This document shows positions 1 through 11,640 of a stretch of 64,000 nucleotides of DNA, one piece after another. The stretch spans positions 19,096,547 to 19,160,546 of the forward strand of contig CM026556.1 of assembly GCA_015143295.1 (NCBI GenBank), in the 5' to 3' direction. Made by a program: the position numbers and the translations under genes. The notes below the pieces were generated by a model. It ran no database searches. It was not told where the DNA came from and saw nothing but the letters and a program-made list of their open reading frames with translations. Within the stretch, counting starts at the first letter, position 1; each line of letters opens with the position of its first letter. Source of the stretch: Tetracentron sinense. Lineage: Eukaryota; Streptophyta; Magnoliopsida; Trochodendrales; Trochodendraceae.

Positions 1-278
1 GACTCGTTCGTCAGATTTTGACGATTCAACTTGTGTTGGATTCGTCATTCGAAAAAGAACATTCCTGACATTTTAGAAATTTTAAATTTCTCTTTATTTA
101 TTGACCAAATTACCCATAAAGTTAACTGATCCACAAATGGAGTTCAGCAACCCGGATTTTTAACATACCTGACTTGGGAAAACTTTCCAATTTCTCATTT
201 CATAGGAATGGAAGATTACAAAGGCTTAAAGCCTTGGCACGGGTTCCAATACATGGGCAAAACTTCCAGGGTTCTACA
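1..278 (-). repeat. LTR fragment cut by the window edge
   Basis: This is the 5' edge of a long LTR read on the - strand. Its complement starts TGTAGAACCC at 278 and matches the start of the LTR at 60435, including the shared block about a message that reads 'cacgg.ttccaatacatggg' around 238-257. The stretch at 1-55 matches the block that precedes the palindromic promoter cassette in the copies at 3249, 38473 and 60435. The rest of the element lies outside the window, so it cannot be said whether this is a solo LTR. Confidence 0.75.
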
Positions 279-1489
279 CATAAAATACATAACTTGACTT
301 GTAGATCAAATAACATAATTTGAAAAAACTAAAGAGGGTAGAGAAGGGATAGATAATAATCAACAGAAAATGTTGAGGACAAAAACACATTTGAAACAAC
401 TTCGACTATAACCAGCATAGATCTTCATCTTTGGGAAGTGATTGCTCGTCAACGACTGAAGTAATGGATTGTTGGGTGGCTTATCGGCAATCACTTCCTA
501 ATCACCTAAGAAAAATGTTAAATATTTAAAATATAAAACGCTTAAATTTTCATAAAAGATAAGCTGAGGGAATGTTGCCGGGGTTTGATCGGAAAATGAG
601 GAAGAGGAAAAAGATAAGGGTTTTATTGTCCTAAGATGGTTTTTTTTTGTTTTTTTCACTTATGGTGTATATTCATCAAATGTTGGGGTTCGTCCAAAAT
701 AGGAGTCCCGAACGTTACATGGGCCTATAGACCTAGACATCAAGCCCTCAATCTGCAGGCCAAAAATTGCACCCACCCTGCGGCCCTGCCCATAACATGT
801 CTAGGCAGGAAGCCTAAAGAAACCAGCCCAGCCCAACCCATTCATAGCTCCCAGATAAACAGAAGAAAATTTCACTCCAAGACTCCACACCCCTGGTAGC
901 AGAATGCCCACCACAACCACCAAACTTGTAGCTCAGCTCATTTGTGCTTTTTCTGATTCACAAGCACCTAACTTGCCCACCCAAGAAAGAGGATACAGTC
1001 ACCAGATTCGTCTAAAAATCCTATCCGTGTCCAGGTAATTGTTTGATATAATATTGGCATACGATATGTAGCATAGGAAAGTTTATTTCTTAGAATAACC
1101 ATCAAAGAAAAATTTTTTTTTTTTTTTTGCTTAAAAAAAATCCAAAATTTCTCAATGAATAAATAAAAAATATAAAAACATGTAATGAAGTAGTAATAAA
1201 ATTTTAAATCGTTTTTTTCACTAAAAATATCAATTTTTTTCACTAAATATCGTTTTCGACGCAATCTGGGCCTATTAGGCCCAGATTGCGGACTCACTTC
1301 ATGCGTCGCAGGGGGTGCCCCCCCTGCCACCCCCCCGGGCAATCGTAGGAGGCTCTGCCTAATATTATACATGGACAATGACACAAATTTGGGTATTTTG
1401 CCCAAATTTTGAAATGTTTAATACTCCACTATGTTAACTGATATGTGATGAATGCTTGTAATAGACTTTTTATTTTATGTTTTTGTGGA
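279..1489. other. Intergenic; no gene seen
   Basis: AT-rich sequence with poly(T) and poly(A) runs. The short open frames here have no recognisable domain. The only structure is the GC-rich palindrome at 1257-1308, followed by a C-rich stretch around 1311-1342. Confidence 0.6.
1257..1308. repeat. Perfect 29-nt palindrome inside a larger hairpin
   Basis: Bases 1261-1289 are two 14-nt arms (GCAATCTGGGCCTA and its complement) around one central base. An outer pair, CGACGCA at 1257-1263 and TGCGTCG at 1302-1308, can close a larger stem. It is strongly GC-rich within AT-rich DNA and probably comes from a mobile element, but no family was recognised. Confidence 0.7.
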
Positions 1490-1655
1490 ATGTGGGTGTG
1501 GAGTTTTGATCTTTTTGATGTTATATATATACGTGATATATATATAATTATATATATATTTATATTAAATTTATCGCCTAGGCCACGCCTAGGCGTCGCC
1601 TAGGCAACGCCTCGCCTAGCCGGGGCTAATCGCCTAGACGCCTTGACTACACTGG
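1490..1655 (-). repeat. GCCTAGGC-rich transposon end (copy 1)
   Basis: An (AT)n tract is followed by several copies of GCCTAGGC and GCGTCGCC, ending near AGTCAAGG (- strand). The same order of motifs occurs in the opposite orientation at 16815-16990, so this is a dispersed repeat. It is probably the terminal part of a small DNA transposon; no target duplication was identified. Confidence 0.5.
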
Positions 1656-1989
1656 TTCCATCTTGGAAAAACTTCAATAAAACAGGCCAACATCGCTACA
1701 TTTGGCCAATATTATATGGGAAACAGAATAAATAAAACCAGCAGATTCAACATAGAAGTTGGTCCCAGATGTGTTTCTGTTAACTCTAATTTCAAACTAG
1801 GTGAAGATAATCTATAGAACTATGCCATAAAATATCTTTTGGAAATGAAATTTTGTTACACTTTGAATAGGTGTGCAGAATACATGAGTATACCTTTCTC
1901 ATGAGACATGGAGCTGAGGCTGTAGTGCCCAAGGGCCAACCACTTGTACACCAATGGTCTAGTAATTATGGCAAGAGTACGGGAAATTT

Positions 1990-2130
1990 TCATTTTAGGG
2001 TAAATTTGGGTTTTTTGTTGGAAGACATGAATTTCTGAAGCTGATCGTTGAGACTTGCTTGCAATACCTGAGGCGAGAGTTGGTCTGGCTTTTCAAGAAC
2101 TTCAACAGCAGAGCTTGCTACAAGATTAAT
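1990..2130 (-). CDS. Possible 3'-terminal exon of an unidentified host gene
   Basis: On the - strand a good 3' splice site (acttcgcag) at 2131-2139 is followed by 46 open codons and a TGA at 1990-1992. The peptide runs from INLVASSAVEVLEKPDQ to QKFMSSNKKPKFTLK. Its composition is protein-like (amphipathic, ending in a Lys-rich tail). The other two frames close within about four codons of the splice site. The family was not recognised. Upstream exons would lie at higher coordinates, where the LTR at 3249-5577 and the LINE/gypsy nest would sit in its introns; I could not assign any with confidence. A chance open frame remains possible. Confidence 0.35.
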   Translation of the reverse strand: MNLVASSAVEVLEKPDQLSPQVLQASLNDQLQKFMSSNKKPKFTLK

Positions 2131-3248
2131 CTGCGAAGTGAAGCAAAAAGGAAAATGTTACCCCTATTTTCATGCTTAATATCAACTGCATGTAGCGGTT
2201 GAATAGAATATTTCTAGAGGTCATGGCAAACATCAGTTTTAAGGGAACAGAACAAACTTCAGCAAGAAATTTGGAGGTCCCCGGACACTTGAATATTCAA
2301 GTATACTATTGAACCACCAAAGGTTAAGTTGTCTGTTGATTTACTGAAATGTTATCGAGTTGGTATTTGCCTACCTAGAGTTAATACTTCCAAGTCCTAT
2401 TAACTATAGACTTATTAAAGTTTACTTCCACTAAGAAACATGGTAATGAGGGATGTCTACTATCTTGAAAAGCTTGAAGAGACAGTTGGTCGTTGGTGCT
2501 GTCATTTTATTTCCATCTTTGCTAGGCTTATTTTGCACTGTCTCTTTAGTTTACATCTCTGTAAACAGCTTATTCTAATCTTTAATATATCTGATTTACC
2601 GATTAAAAAAAACAGAAACATGGTAATGAATTGTTATTTACTTGATGACACTGCAAATCCACACTACTACACAAGAAAGCTACAAATCAAAAACAATTTT
2701 ACATGTACTATATAATACCTCTTTTTGTTGCACCATACTAAAATGTTACTTTCAAATGCAACTGCAAATAATAAAGCATTGAAATTTGAGTACAATCTAA
2801 TCAAATATTACTTTCTAATGCAGATCTACATATTTAAGCCACATTAGTGAGATTAATTATTAGAAACATCTTTTAGCTGACTTCAACTTGGACCCCCCCT
2901 CCCCCCGGCCTGGTTTTTTTCTCTGTTCAAGGACTTGCATATTAGTAGGTAACACTTTTTGGAGAGATCAAAAAGTTATATTGAAGGGGGAGGTGATCCA
3001 TTAAATCCTATTTCAAATCATGGAACCCTAAAACTTTGTCAAATTTTCCACACGGATGTGGGCATCCCTTCAAAATGTTGACAATATGCTTTTAAATAAA
3101 GTTCTGTGTAGAGACCCCGAATCTTTTTCATGTTTTTACTTCATTGTATTAGGGGTATTATAGTCCTTGTGATGTTTTGATGTTTATTGTATTATATATT
3201 TATTTGGTGTGGCGTAAACTAGGCTTAATCAAACTTGTAACGGAGGGA
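2131..3248. other. Non-coding stretch; nothing supported
   Basis: AT-rich DNA with short unconvincing open frames and a C-rich run near 2894-2908. It may be intron of the putative gene whose last exon is at 1990-2130. No repeat family was recognised. Confidence 0.5.
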
Positions 3249-3601
3249 TGTCATATCACACCCTAAACTTTAGGAAGCTCTAGTTTTGGTACCGTTTATT
3301 GGAATTGAGTGATTCTTGAACCATTAGAAAGGTGTTGGAACCCTCTTCGAAGTTCATGTTTAATGTTTTTCCTTATTTTGAGTTTAAGCCAAGTCAATGG
3401 TGGGTTTTATCTTATGGAAATGCAGATCAGTCAACTTTGGGGACAATTTAGTCTATTAATTAAGTGGAATTTAGAAATTCTAAAACGCCAGAAATGTTCG
3501 TTTCCGAAAGACAAATCCAACGCAAGTTGAATCATCGAAATCCGACCAACGAGTCAAAAGTTATGGCCGAAACAGTAAAGCGGGTCAAAAATCTATAGGC
3601 A

Positions 3602-3860
3602 ACCGATCGCTCGGTTAGAAGTAGCGATCGATCGGTCCAAAACCGATCGATCGGTATCTATCGACTGGTCCAGAATTTTGTATGGGGAAAATTTCCAGAG
3701 AGTGCTTTTTTGACCGATCGACCGGTCAAGAGCACCGATCGCTCGGTTGAGAACCGATCGCTCGGTCATAACCACCGATCACTCGGTCCTTCGTGTTTTT
3801 GCAGAAATTTAGTAAGGGGTTTTTGGTCTTTTGTTCTCAGACCTTGGGGCTATAAATAGG
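3602..3860 (+). promoter_or_regulatory. LTR U3 promoter: palindrome cassette plus TATA box
   Basis: At least seven copies of CCGATCG(A/C)(T/C)CGG-type palindromes lie between 3602 and 3790. They are followed after about 60 bp by a strong plant TATA box (TATAAATAGG, 3851-3860). The segment between holds the same TTTTTGCAGAA motif as the LTR at 60435. The promoter role is inferred from the TATA box and the position in the LTR. Confidence 0.65.
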
Positions 3861-4759
3861 AGGTCCTACTCGAAATATTAAAATACTCTACCTATTTCTA
3901 ACCTAATTTGGCAAAAAGGGGGAGAAAACCTAGGGTTTGAGGGAGAGGGTTGCTTGGAGAAGAAGGAGGTTGCTAGAAGATTGAGAGGAAAGCTTGGAGA
4001 TCGTCCTCAAAGCTTCTCCAAATCTCCTCGGGAGCGTTTTGAATCCAAGGGAAGGATTCCTAGGGTCGATATACTATCCTAATCAACTCTATTTTAATGT
4101 TTTGTGAATATTAATTTGATAGAAATGATAGAATAGAGATTAAATGCGTTTTTCCCAAATTTTCTATGAAGTAAGCTAATTATTGATGGAAATGTGGATG
4201 GAGATGTGGATTGGATGTGGATAGAATATATGGAGGATGGGAAATGTATGGAGGATGGGATTAATATGTGGATGTGAAAAGTGAATTGATTGTATGGATA
4301 AATTATGGTTTGATGAATGCTTGAAAATATAGAAAGGAAATGGATTCATATTATGCGTACACAAGGTGTTTGTGAAAATGCTTGAAAGGATAAATGCTAT
4401 TATACTCTTATGAATAGTAGTAAATAGATCATGAATTGTGTTAAGAATTATGATAAGATATATATATATATGATTGTTTGGTAAGTATATCTAATTACTT
4501 GCATGGAAATTGGTAGTCGAGAAGGTAAGAACTTAGAGGAACATCTCTCAAACCGGGAATTCTCTAACTATTTGGTATGGGACATATAGTGGAGTTTCCA
4601 TGGTGGGAGATCGGAATCTAAGCAATTACCGACTCGAATGTTAATTTCGACACTTAAGTACACAAGCACGTGTATGTTAAGATAAGAGTCTCACAAGTCA
4701 CACATGTGGACCACAAGCATGAGCATGACATATGTATGACATTCTGAATAAGCATAAGC

Positions 4760-4895
4760 ATGACATGGTCCGTATCCGCCAAGAACAGCATGTCAACTTG
4801 ATTCTTAGACATGGTCCGTATCCGCCAAGAACGGCATGTCAACCATATGATTTCTAAGGCATGGTCCGTATCCGCCAAGAACGGCATGTCTCATT
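4760..4895 (+). repeat. Tandem repeat inside the LTR
   Basis: A unit with CATGGTCCGTATCCGCC and AAGAACGGCATGTC occurs three times, roughly 50-60 bp apart. The other LTRs of this group carry unrelated tandem repeats at the comparable position downstream of the TATA box. Confidence 0.75.
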
Positions 4896-5138
4896 ACTGT
4901 GTGATCTGAATAAGTGCATAAGCATAAGCATCTCACAAGCACGTGGTCTCATAAGCATAAGCAACTCATAAGTGTATTGTCTTCCAAGTCTAAAATTCTC
5001 ACAAGTACACGAGTCAAGGTGATGATATGATGTATATGCGCACACGTTCTTCTGCACTCTGATTATGTTATTATGTTATTGGATATGTTTCTGACTAAGT
5101 GCAGGTGTATTATTATTGTTGGTTGGATTTTATATACA

Positions 5139-5158
5139 CTGAGTACCTTTGTACTCAG
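5139..5158 (+). other. Perfect stem-loop in LTR
   Basis: Arms CTGAGTAC (5139-5146) and GTACTCAG (5151-5158) pair perfectly around a CTTT loop. Less perfect but recognisable versions lie at 62327-62345 (+) and 38899-38917 (- strand), also in the 3' half of the LTR. It may be an RNA structure in the R/U5 region, for example for 3' end formation. Confidence 0.7.
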
Positions 5159-5577
5159 CCGGACTTCGTCTTGGCAGGTTTAGAGCAGGAGTACACGGCG
5201 GAGCCGTGGGTTGAGGAAACATACGCAGAGGAAGGAGGTGAAGGTGAGTCTTCTGAGGAGGGAGCCAGAGACTTGGGTGGCTACACCTCTTAGTTTTTAT
5301 TTCATTTGATTAAGAGAGTTGTATTAGACTTGAGTAGATGTTGCTTAGTAGACTTTTTTTTGTTGTGTATCAGACTCTTTGGTTTTAGTGGGTTGTATTT
5401 GTTGACTATAGACTCGTGCTATTTAGTTGGTTACAGTTGATATATCGAAAATTTTACTATCCTCATTTTTGGAGACTCGTGTTAGTGTGCCTTACATGTC
5501 ATGGATTTTAAGCAGGTTAAGTAATGTGGCGATCCTAAAGTCCTATTTTAGCCTTGTAGGATTTTGGGGGCGTTACA

Positions 5578-5975
5578 TTCTGTCTAGCCAAGTAAAATCT
5601 TTGGGAATTCACAACATCCCAAATTTAGTAAAAAACTGAAGCACTTGCAATTCCTTATATGAAGACTCCTTATAATACATCACTTATAGATGTGAATTTG
5701 TAAAGCAAATAACCATTCATATAACAAGTTGGAATAAACATACAGGAATTGAAACTAGTATTATTGTTTATACAGATATGATATACATAATCACATCCTG
5801 TAGTCCAAAAATGATATAAGGAATATTTGACCCTTGAGAAAGTGAAAGAGAGGGAAGGAAAAAAGAAAGAACAAAAGAGAAGCGAATAGGAACAAGAGAA
5901 ACATATCAAAAAAGCAATAGAGACAGATATTGTGTGCTTCAGTTCTGTAATCTGCAAGGAAGATTGTTCTACAGT
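5578..5975. other. Non-coding; probable retroelement interior
   Basis: No coding frame is supported. Because of the primer-binding-like site at 5977-5987, this stretch is probably the interior of a small LTR element on the - strand, but gag-like coding was not recognised. Confidence 0.35.
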
Positions 5976-5976
5976 A

Positions 5977-6075
5977 CTCTGATACCAATGCTCAATGAGC
6001 AATTTAATTGATTAAACCTATATTTCACGCTTGGTTACATCTCTTTAAATAATAGTAGCAGCTAAGGGCTAATGA
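5977..6075 (-). repeat. Primer-binding-like site and LTR fragment
   Basis: The complement of CTCTGATACCA (5977-5987) gives TGGTATCAGAG, the plant initiator-Met tRNA primer-binding sequence. It abuts TGCTCAATGAGC at 5989. A similar block (GCTCAATGAACAATT, then the shared ATGCTTGGTTA part) recurs at 7148-7230, which suggests two LTRs of a small, decayed element. Confidence 0.45.
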
Positions 6076-7289
6076 TGTCACGTAACTGAAATGATTAACA
6101 TATAGGAATAGAGTTAGCTAGGAAAGAGTTATCTTACTTTGTAGGGGATAATGCCGATATTGGAAAAGAAAAGGTTAAGAATGTTAATGATTCATGCACT
6201 TGGGGCATGGGAAGATGATAGGAACCTGGTTCAGCTTTGCCAGGCAAGAGAGTAAATCAAGAAAAAATGAAGAAATCTGTAGTATAAGCCCACTTCAAGG
6301 CGGGAGCCCCCCGAAAAGTGCAATTGATTGACAAGGTGAATTTTTTCCTCCTCCAAAATGTCAAAATACACCTTATATCTTCCTCCTGAGTCATGACTAA
6401 TGAGATCTTCTCTAATTATTCTCATCATATCATGATCCTAAAATAATTAGGAAACACTTTAAAAGAAACAACCATCTACACACATGCTAATTGCTCCTAA
6501 ATTCCCCACAGAAAAAACTAACCTTGCTCTAAAATCTAGAGTCTGGAAATTTTTCCCACAGTTTTAACAATCAGCCTACCTGCTTGCTTCTCAATTTCAT
6601 TTGGTCATCATCCTTCCATTAAGTACAGTTGTTGCTTCTTGGTACACAGTGAATTAAATTTCTTGTCGTAATCAAAACTGAACCCATTGTTTAGGCTCTC
6701 CTTCATTTTGGCAGGAGAGAGATGGTTGATATACAGAGAAGTCGGAGTAGTAGACATGAAGTGAGAATAGTGCTAGGGATAGAGGCTACCAATGTCGCAA
6801 TAAAAAATTCTGTTCTTAAAAAGATGATCTAGGCTCAACTTCAGCTCGTATCTCATCCTCCTACAAAACGACGACGGGACTAAGCTCTCTCAAACCCATA
6901 TCTGATGTTATTAGACTAACTAGTTTGCACGAGGAAAAATCGCCGTTGACATCCACAGCCCTCGTTCGTAGAATCATTCCTCCTGTCACATCTTACTAAA
7001 ATGAAAGAGTGCCGAGACAAGGGGCTCATGGATATTCCCAAAATTGATAGCAATTGATGCATACCAATGTAATGTAATCATTTAAAATAATAATTTAAGA
7101 AAAAGATGATGATGACCATATGTAAGGTGGTCTTGCCTCTAAAGCTCAATGAACAATTCAGTAAATTAAACTCAAACTTCATGCTTGGTTATATCTCTAA
7201 ACAATAATAATACTGCTTATCAAAGACCAAAGCGTAGATGTTTCCATACTCATGCTTAAGGGGGCAGATACCACACCAATGACATCCCA
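6076..7289. other. Unassigned, probably decayed retroelement DNA
   Basis: It includes the second block related to 5989-6070, at about 7148-7230. The - strand open frame at 6231-6428 has no recognised domain. Nothing else can be supported. Confidence 0.4.
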
Positions 7290-7842
7290 AAATTTAATCT
7301 CCTCACCCGAACCTACCTTGAAACTGAAGAACTTCCTAACCACTCTGGGATCTTCATAATGGATTTCCACACCCTATCCAATGAGGTCTCCTAACTTCCC
7401 TATGGTCAACTGTCTCAAAGAGAGATACTGAGATAGGAACACAAAGCTCTTCAACAAATTGGCCAATTCTAGGAAGAAGGTGAACCAGGTTGATCGTCTT
7501 TTTGTGGGTGATGAGATGCTGGATACAGATGTGGACATTCAGAAGGAGATTTCTGGTTTCAACAAGAATCTCTTCAAGGTATCCCATTGCTATAGTTCGA
7601 AATTGGATGGTTTAGATTTTGATTGGATCTAGGATGGAGATAATAGACAGGGCATTGAAAAACCATTCCAAGAGGATGAAAGAGAGGGCCTTGAGAAACC
7701 GTTCCAGGAGGAGGAAGTCTTAGTGACAATTAAGGATATGATAAACGAAAAAGCTCCTGGTCCTACCAGTTTTACCATTCCCTTTTACTAAATAAGTTGG
7801 GCAATCCTACGAGAAGAATTCATGAGTAACAGAGCAGAAGAG
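7290..7842 (+). pseudogene. LINE ORF2 fragment, left part of an interrupted copy
   Basis: Broken + strand frames carry LINE reverse-transcriptase hallmarks: an SRKKVNQVDRLFVGDEM-like linker near 7462-7515, then the NEKAPGPTSFTIPFY motif (RT region KAPGPDGF) at 7745-7790. The reading continues across the gypsy insertion into 13237-13410, where the next RT block (ELRDFHSFSLVNSVNKIFVKV) is seen. Several stops and frameshifts show it is dead. Confidence 0.75.
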
Positions 7843-8680
7843 TGTGACACCCCGAACCCGCGCCTGGGAAATCAAGTTCCAAAACGTGTGCTCGTTCGCC
7901 ATAACCACGCAAGCGGAAGACTTTACCCGCGAAAATGCGGGTTGGTCTGCTTTATATAGGCAAGGATCATGGGGTAAGATCATGTGCAACGCACATGACC
8001 AAAATGGTGTGGCGTTGACTGATTTGACTAGGTTTGACCAATTTGACCGATTTGACCGAAGTTTCTCTCCTTTTCACGCATATGCCCTCCGAAACCCTAT
8101 TATATGATACCTGATAGTGATGAAACTTCAGGTGACCGAACTTGGGACAGTCCGACACCTACTGTAAAAATTTCGGGGAAAATACTGAGTTTTGACAGCT
8201 GCACTTTAGTCCGGAAGAAAACTGCAAAACCCACTAATTTTCTGATTTCGGACACAAAACAAGTCGCCGTTTCTTCGTCTGAGATAACTAATTACTTAGA
8301 CGACAGACATTAGTCCCCACGGCCGACCGGCACGCATTAGTACCAACCGCACAGATTTCTCTTAGGATCTCAAACAGATATTGGGTCTTACTTAATTTCT
8401 GGAAATCTGGAAATTTCTCATTTTTCTCAATTTTATCACACATAATGACCCCGCGGTCCTGCGAAATGATACTTGACGGAACCGATACGATAGGGGTGTG
8501 TCCCGGCAATCGACCGGCACATGTGTGTGATTTTCGCGAAAAGATACTGAGATTTCCTCGATGCACTTCAATCCCGAGCAAAACCCACTTTTTATTAATT
8601 TAACGAACACTTAAGTATTTAACCCTAGTTAAAGACCAATAAATGCATAATTTTATTATTTAAAATTCTGGGGCGTTACA
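7843..8680 (-). repeat. 3' LTR of the gypsy element, internally deleted
   Basis: 838 bp. It matches the right LTR at both ends but lacks the part equivalent to about 10345-12495. It keeps the TATA box (near 7951) and the W-box cluster (8014-8056). Confidence 0.9.
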
Positions 8681-8695
8681 ATCTCCCCTCCTTAC
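8681..8695 (-). other. Polypurine tract
   Basis: The - strand reads GTAAGGAGGGGAGAT directly before the TG of the 3' LTR, the expected place for second-strand priming. Confidence 0.8.
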
Positions 8696-8948
8696 AAAAA
8701 TTTCGCCCTCGAAATTTGATCAACTTATATCTCCCAATAGTGGAGGGTACCTATTTTAGTATTCTCTTGTAAACTATTAATATCTTTGGGTTTTCGAATT
8801 TCTCAAGAATTAAAATAGCCAAAATATTTATATTATAAAATCATTCCATACTTCTCACAAAATGCATACAATAAGATGTTTTCCTCCTGTATCCAAAACA
8901 CACTAAGACAAAAGAGTAAGCACGTCTATTAAGGTAGGACGCAGACGT

Positions 8949-9976
8949 CTAAAGTTTCTCTTCGACCATGTCATCGTCGAGTTGGCCTTCTGCTTGTGTT
9001 ATGGCAAAAACACAACCCTTTCCTCCACTGCCCAACTCCTGTCCCAAGGTTGGGCAATATTTCTTGATGTGGCCTGGCTTGCCGCACTGGTAGCAAACCC
9101 CGGCCTTACAGTCTTCCGTCCGATGGAACCGACCACAACGCTCACAATTTCACTGCTTAGCCTCTTCTGAAGTAGTATTTTTATCGAAGTCTCCAAATTT
9201 CCTCTTGTTGTCCCTATCTCTCACTTCTTTATTTTCCCCTGACTTTTCTATTGGACCATTTCCTTTGCCAACACTTGCTTTGGCCATTTCTTCGTGTACT
9301 CTCTCTACCTTGAGTGCTCTGTCTAGAAGTTCAGAAAACGATGTCAATCTTTGAGCTGCTAACTTCCCTTTGATAGCAGGTCGTAATCCTTCTTCGAACT
9401 TTTCCACTCTCCATATTTCGTCCTCTACGAACTTGGTAGCAAACCTAGAGAGTTAGTTGAACCTCTGCTCGTACTCACTGACGGTCATGTTCCCTTGGGT
9501 CAGCTGTAGAAATTCCATTTCTTTCTTCTTCTTCATGGACGCAGAGAAATATCGTTCATAAAACAAATCTGTGAACTTTGCCCAACTCACGGGCTTTTGA
9601 TCCTCTGGGACTGTTCTCTCAACTATCGTCCACCAATGTTCTGTCTCGCCCTCAAGCATGAAAATGGCGAACTCTGGCTTGATGTCCTCCAGACAAAACA
9701 TAGCCCAAAATATTTTCTCTAAGCCCCTGTCCAGTTCTCTGCTTTTAACGGATCTGTTGTACCCCTAAAGGCTGACGGTCCCAGCCTCTTGAACTTTTCT
9801 AGGCAGGTCACATTCCCATACTCTGGAATGGTAGCGATGGGAATGCGATTACCATTCCCGTTCCTATTTTGAGTTTGTTGCTGCTGTATCAGATTAGCCA
9901 AGGCAGCAATAGCCTCATAGGCTCCAGCCAATGTACCCTCAGGTGCTCGTAGGGGTGGCATCGTTCTTCCTATCAT
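8949..9976 (-). pseudogene. Retrotransposon gag (nucleocapsid) pseudogene
   Basis: The structural protein of an LTR element that packages its RNA. Reading from the ATG at 9974-9976, it has a Pro-rich start, a Gln/Asn-rich linker, then the retrotransposon gag domain (HWWTIVERTVPEDQ, YFSASMKKKKEMEFLQL, QGNMTVSEYEQRF) and two CCHC zinc knuckles near 9025-9135 (CERCGRFHRTEDC; CYQCGKPGHIKKYC). It ends in an acidic tail at a TAG (8949-8951). Total length is about 340 codons, normal for gag. It is broken by one frameshift near 9722, a TAA near 9453 in place of a Glu codon, and a TGA at about 9150 just before the knuckles. No protease follows. Confidence 0.9.
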
Positions 9977-10225
9977 GAAAACAACGCTTTACTATTTCGC
10001 AATACGGATATTCAAAAATCTATTTCATCAAAAGATCATCCACAACATATCACCTAGCTATCCTAAATCCTCTACCAGTTTAATTAGACTATCTCTTACA
10101 CTCTTCTGGAGCTGATCTATCCCTCTAGCGTTCACTCCTATCGTATACGAAATGTTTCAAATCGTCGTTTGATTCAAAACCAATAGCGTATCGATTACGA
10201 TTTGTTATGATGGTTATTGCTTTTA

Positions 10226-10237
10226 GCTCTGATACCA
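10226..10237 (-). other. Primer-binding site (initiator Met tRNA)
   Basis: The complement reads TGGTATCAGAGC, the standard plant tRNA-iMet primer site, two bases inside the 5' LTR end at 10240. Confidence 0.9.
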
Positions 10238-10991
10238 ACTGTTACGCCCTAAACCCGCGCGTGGAAATCAAGTTCCAAGACGTGTGCTGGTTCGTCATAA
10301 CCACGCATGCGGAAGACTTTACCCCGAAAATGCAGGGATTTTTTAACTTTTCTGATGAGCATACATAAGCAGTAACAACCGGTCATCACAATAACCCATC
10401 ATAAGCAAATACGTTACCTCACTGGCTACAATAGCCGTTACTTTTGGCGCCACAACTGCGCCGGTACACTTTCAGAATCCATCAAGTATAGCTCCTTACC
10501 AATCGGCAACTGCTTCCAAATCTGAAGACATAAAATGAGAGGAGTGAGATATAGAGCCCAGCAAAATCCACAATCCATTTAGGCTATTTTCCACCTAGTA
10601 ACAATCATCATCACGAATAACGATATAGTGTTGCAATACAATTCTCATATTATAATAATATATAATCTCGTAATCCGTGACCCGAGGTCACTCAGGGCTA
10701 TTTCACCTTATTTCGAGGTTCCCAACCTCAATTTCCAAGTTCATCCAATCATCGTCTACATCACTAGGTTCCCATCCCAGACAACCGCTCACACTCTATC
10801 CTTGAGTCTGCAGACTCAATCAACTGGTCTTCACCCGTATTCAACCCGAGTCCGTAGACTCAATATCCAAGTTAGAGTTCGTAGACTCGCTTTCCATTTC
10901 CAAATCCGTTAACATTAATTTTGTTACCATGGTGTCCCATACCCACATGATAACTATCGAGATCAACAGGGCTTACACCCAATGAAATCAA

Positions 10992-11116
10992 ACCTTGAGT
11001 CCTTAAACTTCGTACAACCTTGAGTCCATAGACTCCATACAACCTCGAGTTCATAGACTCCATACAACCTCGAGTCATTAGACTCCGTACAACCTTGAGT
11101 CCACAGACTCGATACA
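10992..11116. repeat. 25-bp tandem repeat, five copies
   Basis: Unit CCTTGAGTCCATAGACTCC plus ATACAA, repeated with small changes. It lies in the LTR downstream of the TATA box. Confidence 0.8.
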
Positions 11117-11364
11117 TAATCCGGGCCTTCACCCGCTAGAACCAACACAATCGTCTGATCTCAGCCACGATGAGGAACTCTAGCCTCACGGCATCTCAAT
11201 CAGACAACACAACCATCTGACTCAGCCACGGTGGAGAATTCTATCCTCACGGCATATCTATTAGATCACAGACAATACAACCATCTGACTCAACCACGGT
11301 AGGGACTTCTATCCTCACGGCATATCTATCAGATAACACAACCATCTGACTCAGCTACGGTACG

Positions 11365-11640
11365 GACGGCATATCTATCAGAGGCATCACAACCTACTGA
11401 CTCAGCCTCAGTATGGCATATCTATCAGATAACACAACCATCTAATTCAGCCACGGTAGAGACGGCATATCTATCAGAGGCATCACAACCAATTGACTCA
11501 GCCTCGGTACGGCATATCTATCAGATAACACAACCATCTGACTCAGTCACGGTACGGACGACATATCTATCAGAGCCATCACAACCTACTGACTCAGCCT
11601 CGGTACGGCATATCTATCAGATAACACAACAATCTGTTCT
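11365..11640. repeat. 96-bp tandem repeat, about three copies
   Basis: Copies begin GACGGCATATCTATCAGAG at 11365 and 11461 and GACGACATATC at 11557, exactly 96 bp apart. Each is itself a diverged dimer of a roughly 48-bp unit (CATATCTATCAGA ... CTGACTCAGCC). Looser copies extend back to about 11160. Confidence 0.85.

Larger units (their letters stand above)
3249..5577 (+). mobile_element. Long LTR (probably solo) of a gypsy-like element
   Basis: An approximately 2.3 kb non-coding unit that starts TGTCATATCACACCC and ends GGGGGCGTTACA. It shares three landmarks, in the same order, with the LTRs at 38473-41485 and 60435-62751: the block ending GAGTCAAAAGTTATGGCCG near 3550, a palindromic cassette plus TATA box, and a stem-loop with a CTCAGCC arm near 5139-5158. 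There is no primer site, gag or pol next to it, so a solo LTR is most likely. No 5-bp target duplication was found, so the exact ends are uncertain. Confidence 0.7.

Noticed and set aside
10872..11148. Two overlapping - strand proteins with repeated GLKVVRS-type units
   Set aside because: Translation of the 25-bp tandem repeat in the LTR.
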